Below, piece by piece: positions 18,982 to 32,788 of a stretch of DNA of 64,000 nt; within the stretch, counting starts at the first letter, position 1; the number at the start of each line of letters is the position of its first letter. The notes under the pieces are model-generated. The model was not told where the DNA came from, did not search any database, and worked only from the letters and a program-made list of their open reading frames with translations. The translations under genes and the position numbers were made by a program. Origin of the DNA: Trichomonas vaginalis G3 (lineage: Eukaryota; Parabasalia; Trichomonadida; Trichomonadidae); NCBI RefSeq assembly GCF_026262505.1, contig NC_067206.1:8398879-8462878 (forward strand), written 5' to 3'.

Positions 18982-21399
18982 TGTAATAAACAGAAATTCA
19001 TCAAAATGACAGCTCTCAATTTTTGACATTTGTAAATTCTAAATTGAATGAGAAAAATGAAATAACACTAAGCATAATACAATATTCTAGATTTAATTAT
19101 AATTAGGAAAAAGTTAGTTTTGAGAGTACTTTTCATAGGCATATAGAATGAAATCTTCTGAAAAATAATATCACATAAACTCATATTATTTTCTAATATA
19201 TAACTATTTTATATAAAAATCAAATTCAATGATCTTAAAAGCGAAGGATAAACCTCAAAATTTACGAATATAATGAGTGGGAATATAATGCTTATCTATC
19301 ATAAAACCATATGAAATATCAATTTTTGCTTTACGCCTAATTTTTGACGACAATTAGCAAAAAATGTTAAATGTTAACACTCAGTCCATTTGAATATGAA
19401 AAATAAAATTGACTTTGATTAAATGTTTTTATTTATCATGCAATTCTTCTTGCGACCAAAGATTTGAATAAAATTTCAAAAAATAAGATAGCTTAAAAAT
19501 AATATACGGTAGTGTTTACTAATAGATGAATAGTATATAAATTCTATTAAAATGGATTTGATCCAAAAAAATATATAAAATTTGATCATAAATAAAATCG
19601 TTTTAAATTACTTCTTCATTTAAATTATAACAATTATTTTTGATTTTTATTTATCATCCACATTCAAATTTGAATCTTATCACAAAAGAAGGACCACTTT
19701 TATGACTACTGCCAAATCTATAAACAGAGAATGGCTATTTGAAGCTAAAAGAAGAATAGAAGAAGGTGAATATTACAAAAGTGTGGGAAAGGAAGTTGAA
19801 TTGGAAAATGGTAAAATTAAATTGAATGTTGCCGAAAATACAATAAGAAGAGCATTTCAACTTCAAGAAATCGAATTACCAAAAGTTAGTCGCGGCAGAA
19901 AACCAAATCCACCAACATTTGAACAAAAACAATTAATTAATTCTTGTGTTTCACAATATAAAGGAGGAATTTCAAAAACTTATTTATTGATTAAAAGGTT
20001 TCAAAATATTGTTCAAAATCCCGATTGTGAGAAAGAAAAAGAAGAAATTGCAAAAGAATTTGAAAATATAGAAGATTTGACAAAAGATCAAATTTTTGAC
20101 AATTTACAAAAAATAAAGCCTCATCAAGTGGAAAAATTTATGATGGAATCAGGTTTATCTTCAAAAAGAGATTACAAACCAGCAGATCCACCTACCAAAT
20201 ATCGTGCCATATCAAAGAATTTGATATGGCACTGCGATATTCATTACCTTCACGGTAATGTTTCTTTTCCATTCTTTGCCATATTGAATGATATGACACG
20301 TAAAGTTCTCAAAACTAAATTATTGAAAAACAAGTCTTCCAACTCAACAGCGAATATTTTAAGAAAACTTTTAGAGGAGTTTATCCCTTACTGCATCTGG
20401 ACCGATAACGGCGGTGAAAACCGCGGTGAATTCGGCCAGGTTATGCAGGAAAACGGAATAGTTTGGAAGCACACCTTGCCGTATATGCCAAGACAGAACG
20501 GCAAGGTGGAGCGCCTGTGGCCAAGCTTAGAAAAGTTTTTGCCAGACGAGTTGGATGATATTCAACAAATCAAGGACTCAGTTCAGCAGTTCATTGAAAA
20601 ATACAACAATACACCACATTTATCTCTCGATATTAATCCAAAAACGAATAGTAATTACACTCCTAACGAATTATTCGAAGTTTCAAAATTTTGGTACGAG
20701 CCAGAAATGCAAAAATGGGAGTTATATATCAAAGAGGAATGGGTTTTAGCAAAATTTGAATAATTACATCATTTTAAATGACTTCTAAACAATTTTATTT
20801 ATGATCAAATTTTATATATCTTTTTGGATCAAATCCATTTTAATAGAATTTATATACTATTCATCTATTAGTAAACACTACCGTATATTATTTTTAAGCT
20901 ATCTTATTTTTTGAAATTTTATTCAAATCTTTGGTCGCAAGAAGAATTGCATGATAAATAAAAACATTTAATCAAAGTCAATTTTATTTTTCATATTCAA
21001 ATGGACTGAGTGTTAACATTTAACATTTTTTGCTAATTGTCGTCAAAAATTAGGCGTAAAGCAAAAATTGATATTTCATATGGTTTTATGATAGATAAGC
21101 ATTATATTCCCACTCATTATATTCGTAAATTTTGAGGTTTATCCTTCGCTTTTAAGATCATTGAATTTGATTTTTATATAAAATAGTTATATATTAGAAA
21201 ATAATATGAGTTTATGTGATATTATTTTTCAGAAGATTTTGTGTTCTTCTTCAAAATTTTATTTTTTATTAAAAAGAATCTTTACAAAATATACATTTAC
21301 TTTAATTAATATTTAAAAACGTGCTCTATCAAAAGTTCCAAAAATTCAATATTATAGCTTTTCTGAGGTGTCACTTTTGATGAATTTCTGTTTTCAACA
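18982..21399 (+). mobile_element. DDE transposon with long inverted arms, monomer 3
   Basis: Same site and structure. One base (G) is lost from the outer left terminal repeat (CATCAAAATGACA near 19006). In the left arm, base 19474 is T where other left arms have G; this matches the right arm. Confidence 0.8.
19702..20763 (+). CDS. DDE/rve transposase, monomer 3
   Basis: Product identical to the monomer 1 copy. The gene is whole even though its element has a 1-bp deletion in the outer terminal repeat, which might affect mobility of this copy. Candidate Inr at 19680-19684. Confidence 0.93.
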   Translation: MTTAKSINREWLFEAKRRIEEGEYYKSVGKEVELENGKIKLNVAENTIRRAFQLQEIELPKVSRGRKPNPPTFEQKQLINSCVSQYKGGISKTYLLIKRFQNIVQNPDCEKEKEEIAKEFENIEDLTKDQIFDNLQKIKPHQVEKFMMESGLSSKRDYKPADPPTKYRAISKNLIWHCDIHYLHGNVSFPFFAILNDMTRKVLKTKLLKNKSSNSTANILRKLLEEFIPYCIWTDNGGENRGEFGQVMQENGIVWKHTLPYMPRQNGKVERLWPSLEKFLPDELDDIQQIKDSVQQFIEKYNNTPHLSLDINPKTNSNYTPNELFEVSKFWYEPEMQKWELYIKEEWVLAKFE

Positions 21400-21871
21400 C
21401 TAGACAAAAACAATTATATTAGATGCACATGATTAACATCTCTTGGTCTGATGATGTTTTTCAATTAAAAGATTATTATATACAGTTGAATTTACAAAAT
21501 TCTTAATTCATAATTGCATGGCACAAGAGAGGTATGATCTGCTTATATGTTAATGATAGATATACCATATTATTTCCATTACTATAAATAACTTAAAGAA
21601 ATATATCTTCTAAGTGTATTTTTTGTTCAATTTTGTTTGAAAAAAAAATTAAAACGCATTTCTTATCTTGTTTAGCTTTGATAAGTTGGATTAAATAATA
21701 TTACTAAATACAAATCATGATAACAATTATATATCCATGCTAAATGCCTGAAGATCTGGTGAAAATATTGAGATATGCCTCACTTCCATCATTTCGTCTT
21801 ACCACATAAAAATATGTGATTTTTAAAACAAGTTAGCTGATATGCTTTTAACAAAACCGAATCAAAAGTAT

Positions 21872-22153
21872 TCAAAAAAATCTGAAATTGTAAAATATCT
21901 TAATCAAAAATAAAGGGTTGATCTTCATTTTCGGGATTTCAAAAAAATTTGGAATTTCACCTCCCAAACACACAGATTGTCCAGTTCATTGGCATAGAGA
22001 ATATCCGATTTCCAGTGTTTTACTCTGAATCTTATTAGTTAAATACCGAATTTCGAACATAAATTCATCAAAATCGAATAAAGAGACTACCAAAAACGAC
22101 ACAAATATAATCAAGTCACAATCATTTAACAGGAACTCCTTAAATGAAGATTT
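21872..22153 (-). pseudogene. Unassigned coding relic, monomer 3
   Basis: Copy of the relic at 3945-4226, same single internal stop. Confidence 0.38.
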
Positions 22154-22506
22154 TTACAATTTTAATCTCTATATTTTAGAAAAAAATATGCTCAGTCACA
22201 AACACAATTACTATGTTATGGAACAAGGCATTGACACTCGAATCTCTGGCCAATTCGAGGAACATCCAAAATTTCAATAATCTTATCCCACAGAATCCAT
22301 AGCCCAAAAACTTTAATTTGCATAGTACATTTGAAGACGAATAATATTAGTCCAATTTTTTTTAACTTTGAAATTTTCAAAGATACAAAATTTATTACAT
22401 TTAGAATTAATGCATTAATATATGCATTTGTTCCGTACCGAAAATGAACTTTACAAAAAGTGACATGAAAAGTCTTAATTACATTAAAGCCAAATGTAAA
22501 CTTCAT

Positions 22507-24006
22507 TGAGAAAAAGCAGTTTTGTCTCGTATTCAACGTAAAATCTTCAAAAGAAGACTAAACAAAAAGTGCTACACTGATAACAAAGATGAATTTCACA
22601 TGGAACGCGATGATTCAATAACTGCAGAGTTGCGACATACAATTGCGGAAAATGTATGGACAACCACATGTAATGGTGGAGAACCATCGTATCTTTCAGA
22701 GGTCGAATTACTTGATTTTTATGGTGAAATCAATCAAAGAGCAAAAGGTCTTGCATGTGAAAAGGTAATCGAAGCTTATCAGATTGCCTACGAATTACTG
22801 GAGTATAGATACAGCAGAGCTTTATATCTAGCTGGCCTTGTTCATCCAGACGAATTTCCAACAAGAGGAAAAAGAATTGTTTACTTCGCTAGAAGTATAT
22901 CTCCCCTCAAGATCATGGTTAAACAGAGTTTGCTCTGATCTCAACATTGAGATCAAAAGCTCAAAAGAAAATGAGGAAAAACGAGCAAAGTACTGTAACA
23001 CAGCAACAGTTGCTAACTTCTTACATTAATTTCAGTATACGGCAGGAATTGATCCATGGAATAAGTGGAGTATTTATGAAACATCTCTGCTTCATCAAAG
23101 CGTTACAAAGTTATCTGCACTGAAAGCAACCCTCCTTTAACCAAAGAAGAGCATGAATTTGTGCTTGTTACTAGTATCTTCCCATATAATTCTGAAGGAT
23201 ACCGGATGAAACCATTTATTATTGTTCCAGGAATATAAAATTGTTCACAGGAACTCCGCTCCGTGAGAGCATTCCTTACAGGACAATCTTATGGATGGAT
23301 GACAAAGAAGATATGGGATATCTTTAATTTAACTTTTATTATCGAAATCCAGAGATATCGCTCAAGTCTTGATGCTATCACAGCAGCTCAGCATAATATC
23401 GTATTCGGTGATAATCATATCAGCCGAGTAAGTTATTTTACTTGCAAACTTTTGAGTCTCTTCAGAATTGAACTCTTGACATTTCCAGCTTACTGCACAG
23501 TAGTTCTCCAGTTATTTGATGTAGGATGTGCAGCATCTTTGAGATCAAAGAATAACAGGTTAAAATATGTTCCGCTTTACACATATGAGCAAGATAATTT
23601 ATCAAATACCCCAAAACCAAGGTTAAAAATTGTAAGAATTTTAATTGATGCTTGTGATTAAGTCAATGCATCAGTATGGTATTCATCCGTGGAACCCAGA
23701 TAAAGCCTTATCCAACGAATTAACAAACAAAACATCAAACGCAATACCAAATCCCACATATATATTTAATTCTTCTTGCAAAAAATTAACATCTGACGCC
23801 GAATTACTTAAAATTGCGCAATTTGAAGCAATCAAATTCAAACATTAAATCAAGCACTGATAGTTATTGTAACAAATATTTCGAATTATTTAGATTATTA
23901 TCCTCCAAATACAAAAATTCTCAGCAAAGGGATGAAATTGAGTCAATTTAATGGAGCAAAACGAAGTGAGGTGAAATTCACCACTTTGACACCTCGTATT
24001 TTTCAG
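22507..24006 (+). pseudogene. Decayed pogo-like transposase, monomer 3
   Basis: Copy of 4580-6079 with the same breaks; DDE-domain pieces GDNHISR and LFDVG retained. Confidence 0.8.
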
Positions 24007-25853
24007 ATATATCGATTAATATTGAGTTTTATTGGGATGGAAAACATACTGAAAAACCTGCAATATCAACACCTTTTTATATAATATTGAATAAATAAAA
24101 ATTTGTTTTTATTTTCCAAAAAGATATATGATACATTTTTATTATACAGGTTAAAAACTGTCTAGCTTTTGCTTTTAGTGCTCGACCAGAGGCATACATT
24201 GAAAATACAATCCTCTCCATGGTTTTTGTGTAGGATCTGATCTTCTCAAAACGATGATATTGACTATTATTATATGAATTGAATGTATTTATGAATATTT
24301 CGAAATTTTAATATAAATAATTTATTAAAAATAAAAATTGAACGTAAGTACAAAAAATATAATTTGAAAGCAAATTAAAAATTAACGATACGATAATTTG
24401 GAACTTTTACCTTTTGCCAATAAATATAAAAATAAAATTTTGGGAATTGGAACTTAAGAGTAGAGAGACCTTTGTTGATATGTATGAGGCTATGTATTTA
24501 TGTGTAGATCTGAGTAAGCTTGGTTATCATATAGCGGTTTCTGATGAAATTGAGAACCTCGGAGACCCAAGACCTTTGTTGATATGTATGAGGCTATGTA
24601 TTTGTGCGTAGTCATTAAACCCATTCTTGCAAATTAGAATATTATTTTATTTGTTATATTGAGCTTTCTTCCTGATAATTTGCATATCTTCAAAATCATT
24701 AAAGTAAGTAAAATCAGTTGTTTTTTCGGTGATTAATCTTAATTCTTCGCATTATATTTCTTTTTTTTGAAAAATCTTACTGTTTGGGGAAATTCTCTTT
24801 GCGAAATCTGTTGGCCTGAGGATTATCTGGTTGAATAAAAATATGTTCAATTCCCCTTTCGCATAATAATTAATGAAATTGTGTTTTATTTTCGAGAGTG
24901 TGCAAAACGTTCCCACTTCTTGAGAGGTACGTTTTGCAAATTTTTTTCTTTCATACATAGAAGATTTTTGGAAGATGATTGATCTCTACATGATATTATA
25001 TCATATTTCTACATTGAGTCCTTAACAATATTAAATTGCAGGGTTTTCAAATCAAAAAACTAACTTTCGCTCTTTCAGGTCAAATCAGCAAGGCTCTTCT
25101 ATATAGGTGTTGGATATATTATCAAACTGAAATGAAACTTTCCAGAGATGTCCATAAAATTATTTTGCAAAACATCCCTCTCAAAAAGTGGGAACGTTTT
25201 TGCAATTTTTCTTTATTTTTTGTACCATTATCGGTCCATAGAGCGAAATGGGGACCAGGTATTGTGCTTAATGCACGTTTGAGTACATTTGTTGTATACT
25301 CTGCAGTTTTCTGAGAAAAAGATTATGAGTGATCTCGTTTTTTCTTAAAGTCATTTTTTTCTTATCAAAAAAAATTAAAATTACGTAAAACTATGACAAA
25401 ATTACGTAATTCACAATTTTAATGCTGAAAAATAGGAATATAAGCTTATAATACTACAGGTAGATTGAGCATCGATGCGCGCTAATGCCAACATGATTAA
25501 TTTGAGTCGGTTTTATATATTATTGGAAATTAATCACAAATTGTCCATGAATATAAGTTATATTCTTCGATATTATGAGTTAATGAAGGCTACAATATTT
25601 GTAATCATGATTGGCTAGTTAAAATCTATTAGAATAAAAGAAATTGTAATTTAATAATATTGAATTGACATTTTAAATAATTTGAGGTCTAATCCATTAT
25701 GAGTATGGTTATTACAGGTCACTTATTATTATTCTTTGATATACAAAGAGTTAAAACGATTTGGTAATGAGATATTGTAGAAAATAAAAATAACTGTAAT
25801 CTATTGAAACTGATAAAAAAAATTAAATCCATTTATTTTTTATTCATATGTTA

Positions 25854-26201
25854 TTATTGATGAGAATTAGATTCATTTAAAATTGAATACATATTTTTGA
25901 GAGAGTCAAAAATTTCAGGATCGATTTCATCTTCGCATTCATCCAAATATATTCTAAGCTCGGAATTTTCAAATGCATTCAAAATATTGGCAAAGTTTTC
26001 TTTACAAGAAGAGTTAAATAAAATTTCTTGTAAACAATTAATAATAAATTTTGGGTTAAATTCAACAAAATCCGAAAGAATTTCAAACACCTTTTCAAAT
26101 TTGTCATTAAATATCGAAAGGGATATTGAATCTTTTATGATAATAGCGATGAGGATATTTATCAAAATTTCCTTATTTTTGAAGAGTGCGGGATAAATTT
26201 G
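25854..26201 (-). pseudogene. Helical-protein (ARM-like?) tail, monomer 3
   Basis: Copy of 7924-8271, cut 5 bp before the next island's boundary repeat at 26207. Confidence 0.45.
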
Positions 26202-26206
26202 TCAAG

Positions 26207-27354
26207 TGTCACTTTTCAATAACCTTAAATTACGCTGTTCTAATTTTTTAAAAAATAACCTTAAATTATATTTGAAGAAATTATGTCTATGATATATGTT
26301 TTATTCTAGAATCTTGGAGTTTTCATGCACTACACAAGAGCTCCAAGGTTCCAAGAGTGAATGCTCAATAGCAATTATAGAGATGTACCTTTTCAAAATG
26401 ACTTTTACTGATTAAATTTAATCAATAGAAGACATTTTGAAAAGGTACCTCTACAATTAGATATACAAGAGATTCAAAGCTTCATTTCAGATAGATTTGA
26501 AACTTTGAAACTCTTGGTAGATTTTGAGTGAATGCTGACAATCATCTTTGAGAAGGTTTTCTTAAAGAAAACCTTCTCAAAGAGGTTTCTCAGGAGCCCT
26601 GAGGCTCCCTTTCGTAATGATTGGGAGCCTTGGGGCTCCTGAGACGAAGAATGGCTTCGCCGAATCTTTGATCAGCAGAGGCCAAATGAAAAGGCCTCTA
26701 CTGATGGATTCTCAGGAGCCCTGAGGCTCCCTTTCGTAATGATTGGGAGCCTTGGGGCTCCTGAGACGAAGAATGGCTTCGCCGAATCTTTGATCAGCAG
26801 AGGCCAAATGAAAAGGCCTCTCTGATGGATTCTCAGGAGCCCTGAGGCTCCCTTTCGTAATGATTGGGAGCCTTGGGGCTCCTGAGACGAAGAATGGCTT
26901 CGCCGAATCTTTGATCAGCAGAGGCCAAATGAAAAGGCCTCTGCTGATGGATTCTCAGGAGCCCTGAGGCTCCCTTTCGTAATGATTGGGAGCCTTGGGG
27001 CTCCTGCAGCAGAGTATCGCTCCGCTCCATTAATTTTTTTTAAAAAAAAGTGCCGTGTGGCAAATTTGTCCTGTTCCCTCTCCTAACACATAACTCCACA
27101 ACTACCCAAGTACTATATTGCCACTCCTTCCCGCATTGCATTTGAGAAACATTAAAAGTGGCGACAAGTGCACTTGCCATGGCATATTGTTGCGCGTATA
27201 TACTACTTCTAATGAAAGAAGCAGTATATACGCGCAATTCGAGTGAGATTGCAGCAGAAAGTCGAGAAGAGAGCCCTTTCTTAAGGTTAGGACTCCCTTC
27301 TCGACTTTATTATACAATGAAATATAAATCATAGTATATTTTTGTCACTTTTCA
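26207..27354. other. Hairpin-rich island with minisatellite, monomer 4
   Basis: Boundary repeats at 26207-26218 and 27343-27354; all hairpins present. Three full minisatellite copies make it shorter than the monomer 3 island. Confidence 0.6.
26587..27006. repeat. 122-bp minisatellite array, monomer 4 (3 full copies + partial)
   Basis: Copies start at 26587, 26709, 26830 and 26952 (partial). The second is 121 bp: it has lost a base in the right arm of its second hairpin (CTCTCTGAT). Variant order is A, deletion type, G. Confidence 0.97.
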
Positions 27355-27558
27355 CATCGTATTACCCCGATAGAAACAAAACAAAACGACTTTCTTGATA
27401 TATCAATAAATGGCACGGATAATTTATTGGATGCATTGGAAAAATATTTTAATACATATCCTATTGAGCAAAATCGATTTCAAAAAGATGAAATATTAGA
27501 ATGGCCCAAGTATTTAATCATACAATTAAACTTTCGTAAGACGAAATGGTGGAAGTGA
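27355..27558 (+). pseudogene. Ubiquitin-specific protease (C19) fragment, monomer 4
   Basis: Same open relic as at 9548-9751. Confidence 0.62.
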
Positions 27559-27761
27559 AGTGATGTTGAAACCTTGATATTTCCTCGAAATTTCTACAAA
27601 ACATATATTAGACATAAAGCATATATCTTATTTTATTAAGAATGTTGAATAATAATATTATTAAATATTAAGCTTTAAAAAAGCTAATTAAATTCAAAAA
27701 TGAATATATATTATTATTGGATAAATATTAATCAGAACAAATGATTTTTTTATTAATGCTA

Positions 27762-30181
27762 TGTAATAAACAGAAATTCATCAAAAGTGACAGCTCTCAA
27801 TTTTTGACATTTGTAAATTCTAAATTGAATGAGAAAAATGAAATAACACTAAGCATAATACAATATTCTAGATTTAATTATAATTAGGAAAAAGTTAGTT
27901 TTGAGAGTACTTTTCATAGGCATATAGAATGAAATCTTCTGAAAAATAATATCACATAAACTCATATTATTTTCTAATATATAACTATTTTATATAAAAA
28001 TCAAATTCAATGATCTTAAAAGCGAAGGATAAACCTCAAAATTTACGAATATAATGAGTGGGAATATAATGCTTATCTATCATAAAACCATATGAAATAT
28101 CAATTTTTGCTTTACGCCTAATTTTTGACGACAATTAGCAAAAAATGTTAAATGTTAACACTCAGTCCATTTGAATATGAAAAATAAAATTGACTTTGAT
28201 TAAATGTTTTTATTTATCATGCAATTCTTCTTGCGACCAAAGATTTGAATAAAAGTTCAAAAAATAAGATAGCTTAAAAAATAATATACGGTAGTGTTTA
28301 CTAATAGATGAATAGTATATAAATTCTATTAAAATGGATTTGATCCAAAAAAATATATAAAATTTGATCATAAATAAAATCGTTTTAAATTACTTCTTCA
28401 TTTAAATTATAACAATTATTTTTGATTTTTATTTATCATCCACATTCAAATTTGAATCTTATCACAAAAGAAGGACCACTTTTATGACTACTGCCAAATC
28501 TATAAACAGAGAATGGCTATTTGAAGCTAAAAGAAGAATAGAAGAAGGTGAATATTACAAAAGTGTGGGAAAGGAAGTTGAATTGGAAAATGGTAAAATT
28601 AAATTGAATGTTGCCGAAAATACAATAAGAAGAGCATTTCAACTTCAAGAAATCGAATTACCAAAAGTTAGTCGCGGCAGAAAACCAAATCCACCAACAT
28701 TTGAACAAAAACAATTAATTAATTCTTGTGTTTCACAATATAAAGGAGGAATTTCAAAAACTTATTTATTGATTAAAAGGTTTCAAAATATTGTTCAAAA
28801 TCCCGATTGTGAGAAAGAAAAAGAAGAAATTGCAAAAGAATTTGAAAATATAGAAGATTTGACAAAAGATCAAATTTTTGACAATTTACAAAAAATAAAG
28901 CCTCATCAAGTGGAAAAATTTATGATGGAATCAGGTTTATCTTCAAAAAGAGATTACAAACCAGCAGATCCACCTACCAAATATCGTGCCATATCAAAGA
29001 ATTTGATATGGCACTGCGATATTCATTACCTTCACGGTAATGTTTCTTTTCCATTCTTTGCCATATTGAATGATATGACACGTAAAGTTCTCAAAACTAA
29101 ATTATTGAAAAACAAGTCTTCCAACTCAACAGCGAATATTTTAAGAAAACTTTTAGAGGAGTTTATCCCTTACTGCATCTGGACCGATAACGGCGGTGAA
29201 AACCGCGGTGAATTCGGCCAGGTTATGCAGGAAAACGGAATAGTTTGGAAGCACACCTTGCCGTATATGCCAAGACAGAACGGCAAGGTGGAGCGCCTGT
29301 GGCCAAGCTTAGAAAAGTTTTTGCCAGACGAGTTGGATGATATTCAACAAATCAAGGACTCAGTTCAGCAGTTCATTGAAAAATACAACAATACACCACA
29401 TTTATCTCTCGATATTAATCCAAAAACGAATAGTAATTACACTCCTAACGAATTATTCGAAGTTTCAAAATTTTGGTACGAGCCAGAAATGCAAAAATGG
29501 GAGTTATATATCAAAGAGGAATGGGTTTTAGCAAAATTTGAATAATTACATCATTTTAAATGACTTCTAAACAATTTTATTTATGATCAAATTTTATATA
29601 TCTTTTTGGATCAAATCCATTTTAATAGAATTTATATACTATTCATCTATTAGTAAACACTACCGTATATTATTTTTAAGCTATCTTATTTTTTGAAATT
29701 TTATTCAAATCTTTGGTCGCAAGAAGAATTGCATGATAAATAAAAACATTTAATCAAAGTCAATTTTATTTTTCATATTCAAATGGACTGAGTGTTAACA
29801 TTTAACATTTTTTGCTAATTGTCGTCAAAAATTAGGCGTAAAGCAAAAATTGATATTTCATATGGTTTTATGATAGATAAGCATTATATTCCCACTCATT
29901 ATATTCGTAAATTTTGAGGTTTATCCTTCGCTTTTAAGATCATTGAATTTGATTTTTATATAAAATAGTTATATATTAGAAAATAATATGAGTTTATGTG
30001 ATATTATTTTTCAGAAGATTTTGTGTTCTTCTTCAAAATTTTATTTTTTATTAAAAAGAATCTTTACGAAATATACATTTACTTTAATTAATATTTAAAA
30101 ACGTGCTCTATCAAAAGTTCCAAAAATTCAATATTATAGCTTTTCTGAGGTGTCACTTTTGATGAATTTCTGTTTTCAACA
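27762..30181 (+). mobile_element. DDE transposon with long inverted arms, monomer 4
   Basis: Same site and structure. It carries the CTTTACGAAAT variant beyond the right arm (near 30067), shared with monomers 5 and 7; monomers 1-3 have CTTTACAAAAT. This links monomers into sub-lineages. Confidence 0.8.
28484..29545 (+). CDS. DDE/rve transposase, monomer 4
   Basis: Whole gene, product identical to the monomer 1 copy; candidate Inr at 28462-28466. Confidence 0.93.
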   Translation: MTTAKSINREWLFEAKRRIEEGEYYKSVGKEVELENGKIKLNVAENTIRRAFQLQEIELPKVSRGRKPNPPTFEQKQLINSCVSQYKGGISKTYLLIKRFQNIVQNPDCEKEKEEIAKEFENIEDLTKDQIFDNLQKIKPHQVEKFMMESGLSSKRDYKPADPPTKYRAISKNLIWHCDIHYLHGNVSFPFFAILNDMTRKVLKTKLLKNKSSNSTANILRKLLEEFIPYCIWTDNGGENRGEFGQVMQENGIVWKHTLPYMPRQNGKVERLWPSLEKFLPDELDDIQQIKDSVQQFIEKYNNTPHLSLDINPKTNSNYTPNELFEVSKFWYEPEMQKWELYIKEEWVLAKFE

Positions 30182-30653
30182 CTAGACAAAAACAATTATA
30201 TTAGATGCACATGATTAACATCTCTTGGTCTGATGATGTTTTTCAATTAAAAGATTATTATATACAGTTGAATTTACAAAATTCTTAATTCATAATTGCA
30301 TGGCACAAGAGAGGTATGATCTGCTTATATGTTAATGATAGATATACCATATTATTTCCATTACTATAAATAACTTAAAGAAATATATCTTCTAAGTGTA
30401 TTTTTTGTTCAATTTTGTTTGAAAAAAAAATTAAAACGCATTTCTTATCTTGTTTAGCTTTGATAAGTTGGATTAAATAATATTACTAAATACAAATCAT
30501 GATAACAATTATATATCCATGCTAAATGCCTGAAGATCTGGTGAAAATATTGAGATATGCCTCACTTCCATCATTTCGTCTTACCACATAAAAATATGTG
30601 ATTTTTAAAACAAGTTAGCTGATATGCTTTTAACAAAACCGAATCAAAAGTAT

Positions 30654-30935
30654 TCAAAAAAATCTGAAATTGTAAAATATCTTAATCAAAAATAAAGGGT
30701 TGATCTTCATTTTCGGGATTTCAAAAAAATTTGGAATTTCACCTCCCAAACACACAGATTGTCCAGTTCATTGGCATAGAGAATATCCGATTTCCAGTGT
30801 TTTACTCTGAATCTTATTAGTTAAATACCGAATTTCGAACATAAATTCATCAAAATCGAATAAAGAGACTACCAAAAACGACACAAATATAATCAAGTCA
30901 CAATCATTTAACAGGAACTCCTTAAATGAAGATTT
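30654..30935 (-). pseudogene. Unassigned coding relic, monomer 4
   Basis: Copy of the relic at 3945-4226. Confidence 0.38.
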
Positions 30936-31288
30936 TTACAATTTTAATCTCTATATTTTAGAAAAAAATATGCTCAGTCACAAACACAATTACTATGTTA
31001 TGGAACAAGGCATTGACACTCGAATCTCTGGCCAATTCGAGGAACATCCAAAATTTCAATAATCTTATCCCACAGAATCCATAGCCCAAAAACTTTAATT
31101 TGCATAGTACATTTGAAGACGAATAATATTAGTCCAATTTTTTTTAACTTTGAAATTTTCAAAGATACAAAATTTATTACATTTAGAATTAATGCATTAA
31201 TATATGCATTTGTTCCGTACCGAAAATGAACTTTACAAAAAGTGACATGAAAAGTCTTAATTACATTAAAGCCAAATGTAAACTTCAT

Positions 31289-32788
31289 TGAGAAAAAGCA
31301 GTTTTGTCTCGTATTCAACGTAAAATCTTCAAAAGAAGACTAAACAAAAAGTGCTACACTGATAACAAAGATGAATTTCACATGGAACGCGATGATTCAA
31401 TAACTGCAGAGTTGCGACATACAATTGCGGAAAATGTATGGACAACCACATGTAATGGTGGAGAACCATCGTATCTTTCAGAGGTCGAATTACTTGATTT
31501 TTATGGTGAAATCAATCAAAGAGCAAAAGGTCTTGCATGTGAAAAGGTAATCGAAGCTTATCAGATTGCCTACGAATTACTGGAGTATAGATACAGCAGA
31601 GCTTTATATCTAGCTGGCCTTGTTCATCCAGACGAATTTCCAACAAGAGGAAAAAGAATTGTTTACTTCGCTAGAAGTATATCTCCCCTCAAGATCATGG
31701 TTAAACAGAGTTTGCTCTGATCTCAACATTGAGATCAAAAGCTCAAAAGAAAATGAGGAAAAACGAGCAAAGTACTGTAACACAGCAACAGTTGCTAACT
31801 TCTTACATTAATTTCAGTATACGGCAGGAATTGATCCATGGAATAAGTGGAGTATTTATGAAACATCTCTGCTTCATCAAAGCGTTACAAAGTTATCTGC
31901 ACTGAAAGCAACCCTCCTTTAACCAAAGAAGAGCATGAATTTGTGCTTGTTACTAGTATCTTCCCATATAATTCTGAAGGATACCGGATGAAACCATTTA
32001 TTATTGTTCCAGGAATATAAAATTGTTCACAGGAACTCCGCTCCGTGAGAGCATTCCTTACAGGACAATCTTATGGATGGATGACAAAGAAGATATGGGA
32101 TATCTTTAATTTAACTTTTATTATCGAAATCCAGAGATATCGCTCAAGTCTTGATGCTATCACAGCAGCTCAGCATAATATCGTATTCGGTGATAATCAT
32201 ATCAGCCGAGTAAGTTATTTTACTTGCAAACTTTTGAGTCTCTTCAGAATTGAACTCTTGACATTTCCAGCTTACTGCACAGTAGTTCTCCAGTTATTTG
32301 ATGTAGGATGTGCAGCATCTTTGAGATCAAAGAATAACAGGTTAAAATATGTTCCGCTTTACACATATGAGCAAGATAATTTATCAAATACCCCAAAACC
32401 AAGGTTAAAAATTGTAAGAATTTTAATTGATGCTTGTGATTAAGTCAATGCATCAGTATGGTATTCATCCGTGGAACCCAGATAAAGCCTTATCCAACGA
32501 ATTAACAAACAAAACATCAAACGCAATACCAAATCCCACATATATATTTAATTCTTCTTGCAAAAAATTAACATCTGACGCCGAATTACTTAAAATTGCG
32601 CAATTTGAAGCAATCAAATTCAAACATTAAATCAAGCACTGATAGTTATTGTAACAAATATTTCGAATTATTTAGATTATTATCCTCCAAATACAAAAAT
32701 TCTCAGCAAAGGGATGAAATTGAGTCAATTTAATGGAGCAAAACGAAGTGAGGTGAAATTCACCACTTTGACACCTCGTATTTTTCAG
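31289..32788 (+). pseudogene. Decayed pogo-like transposase, monomer 4
   Basis: Copy of 4580-6079 with identical large open pieces and identical breaks. Confidence 0.8.
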
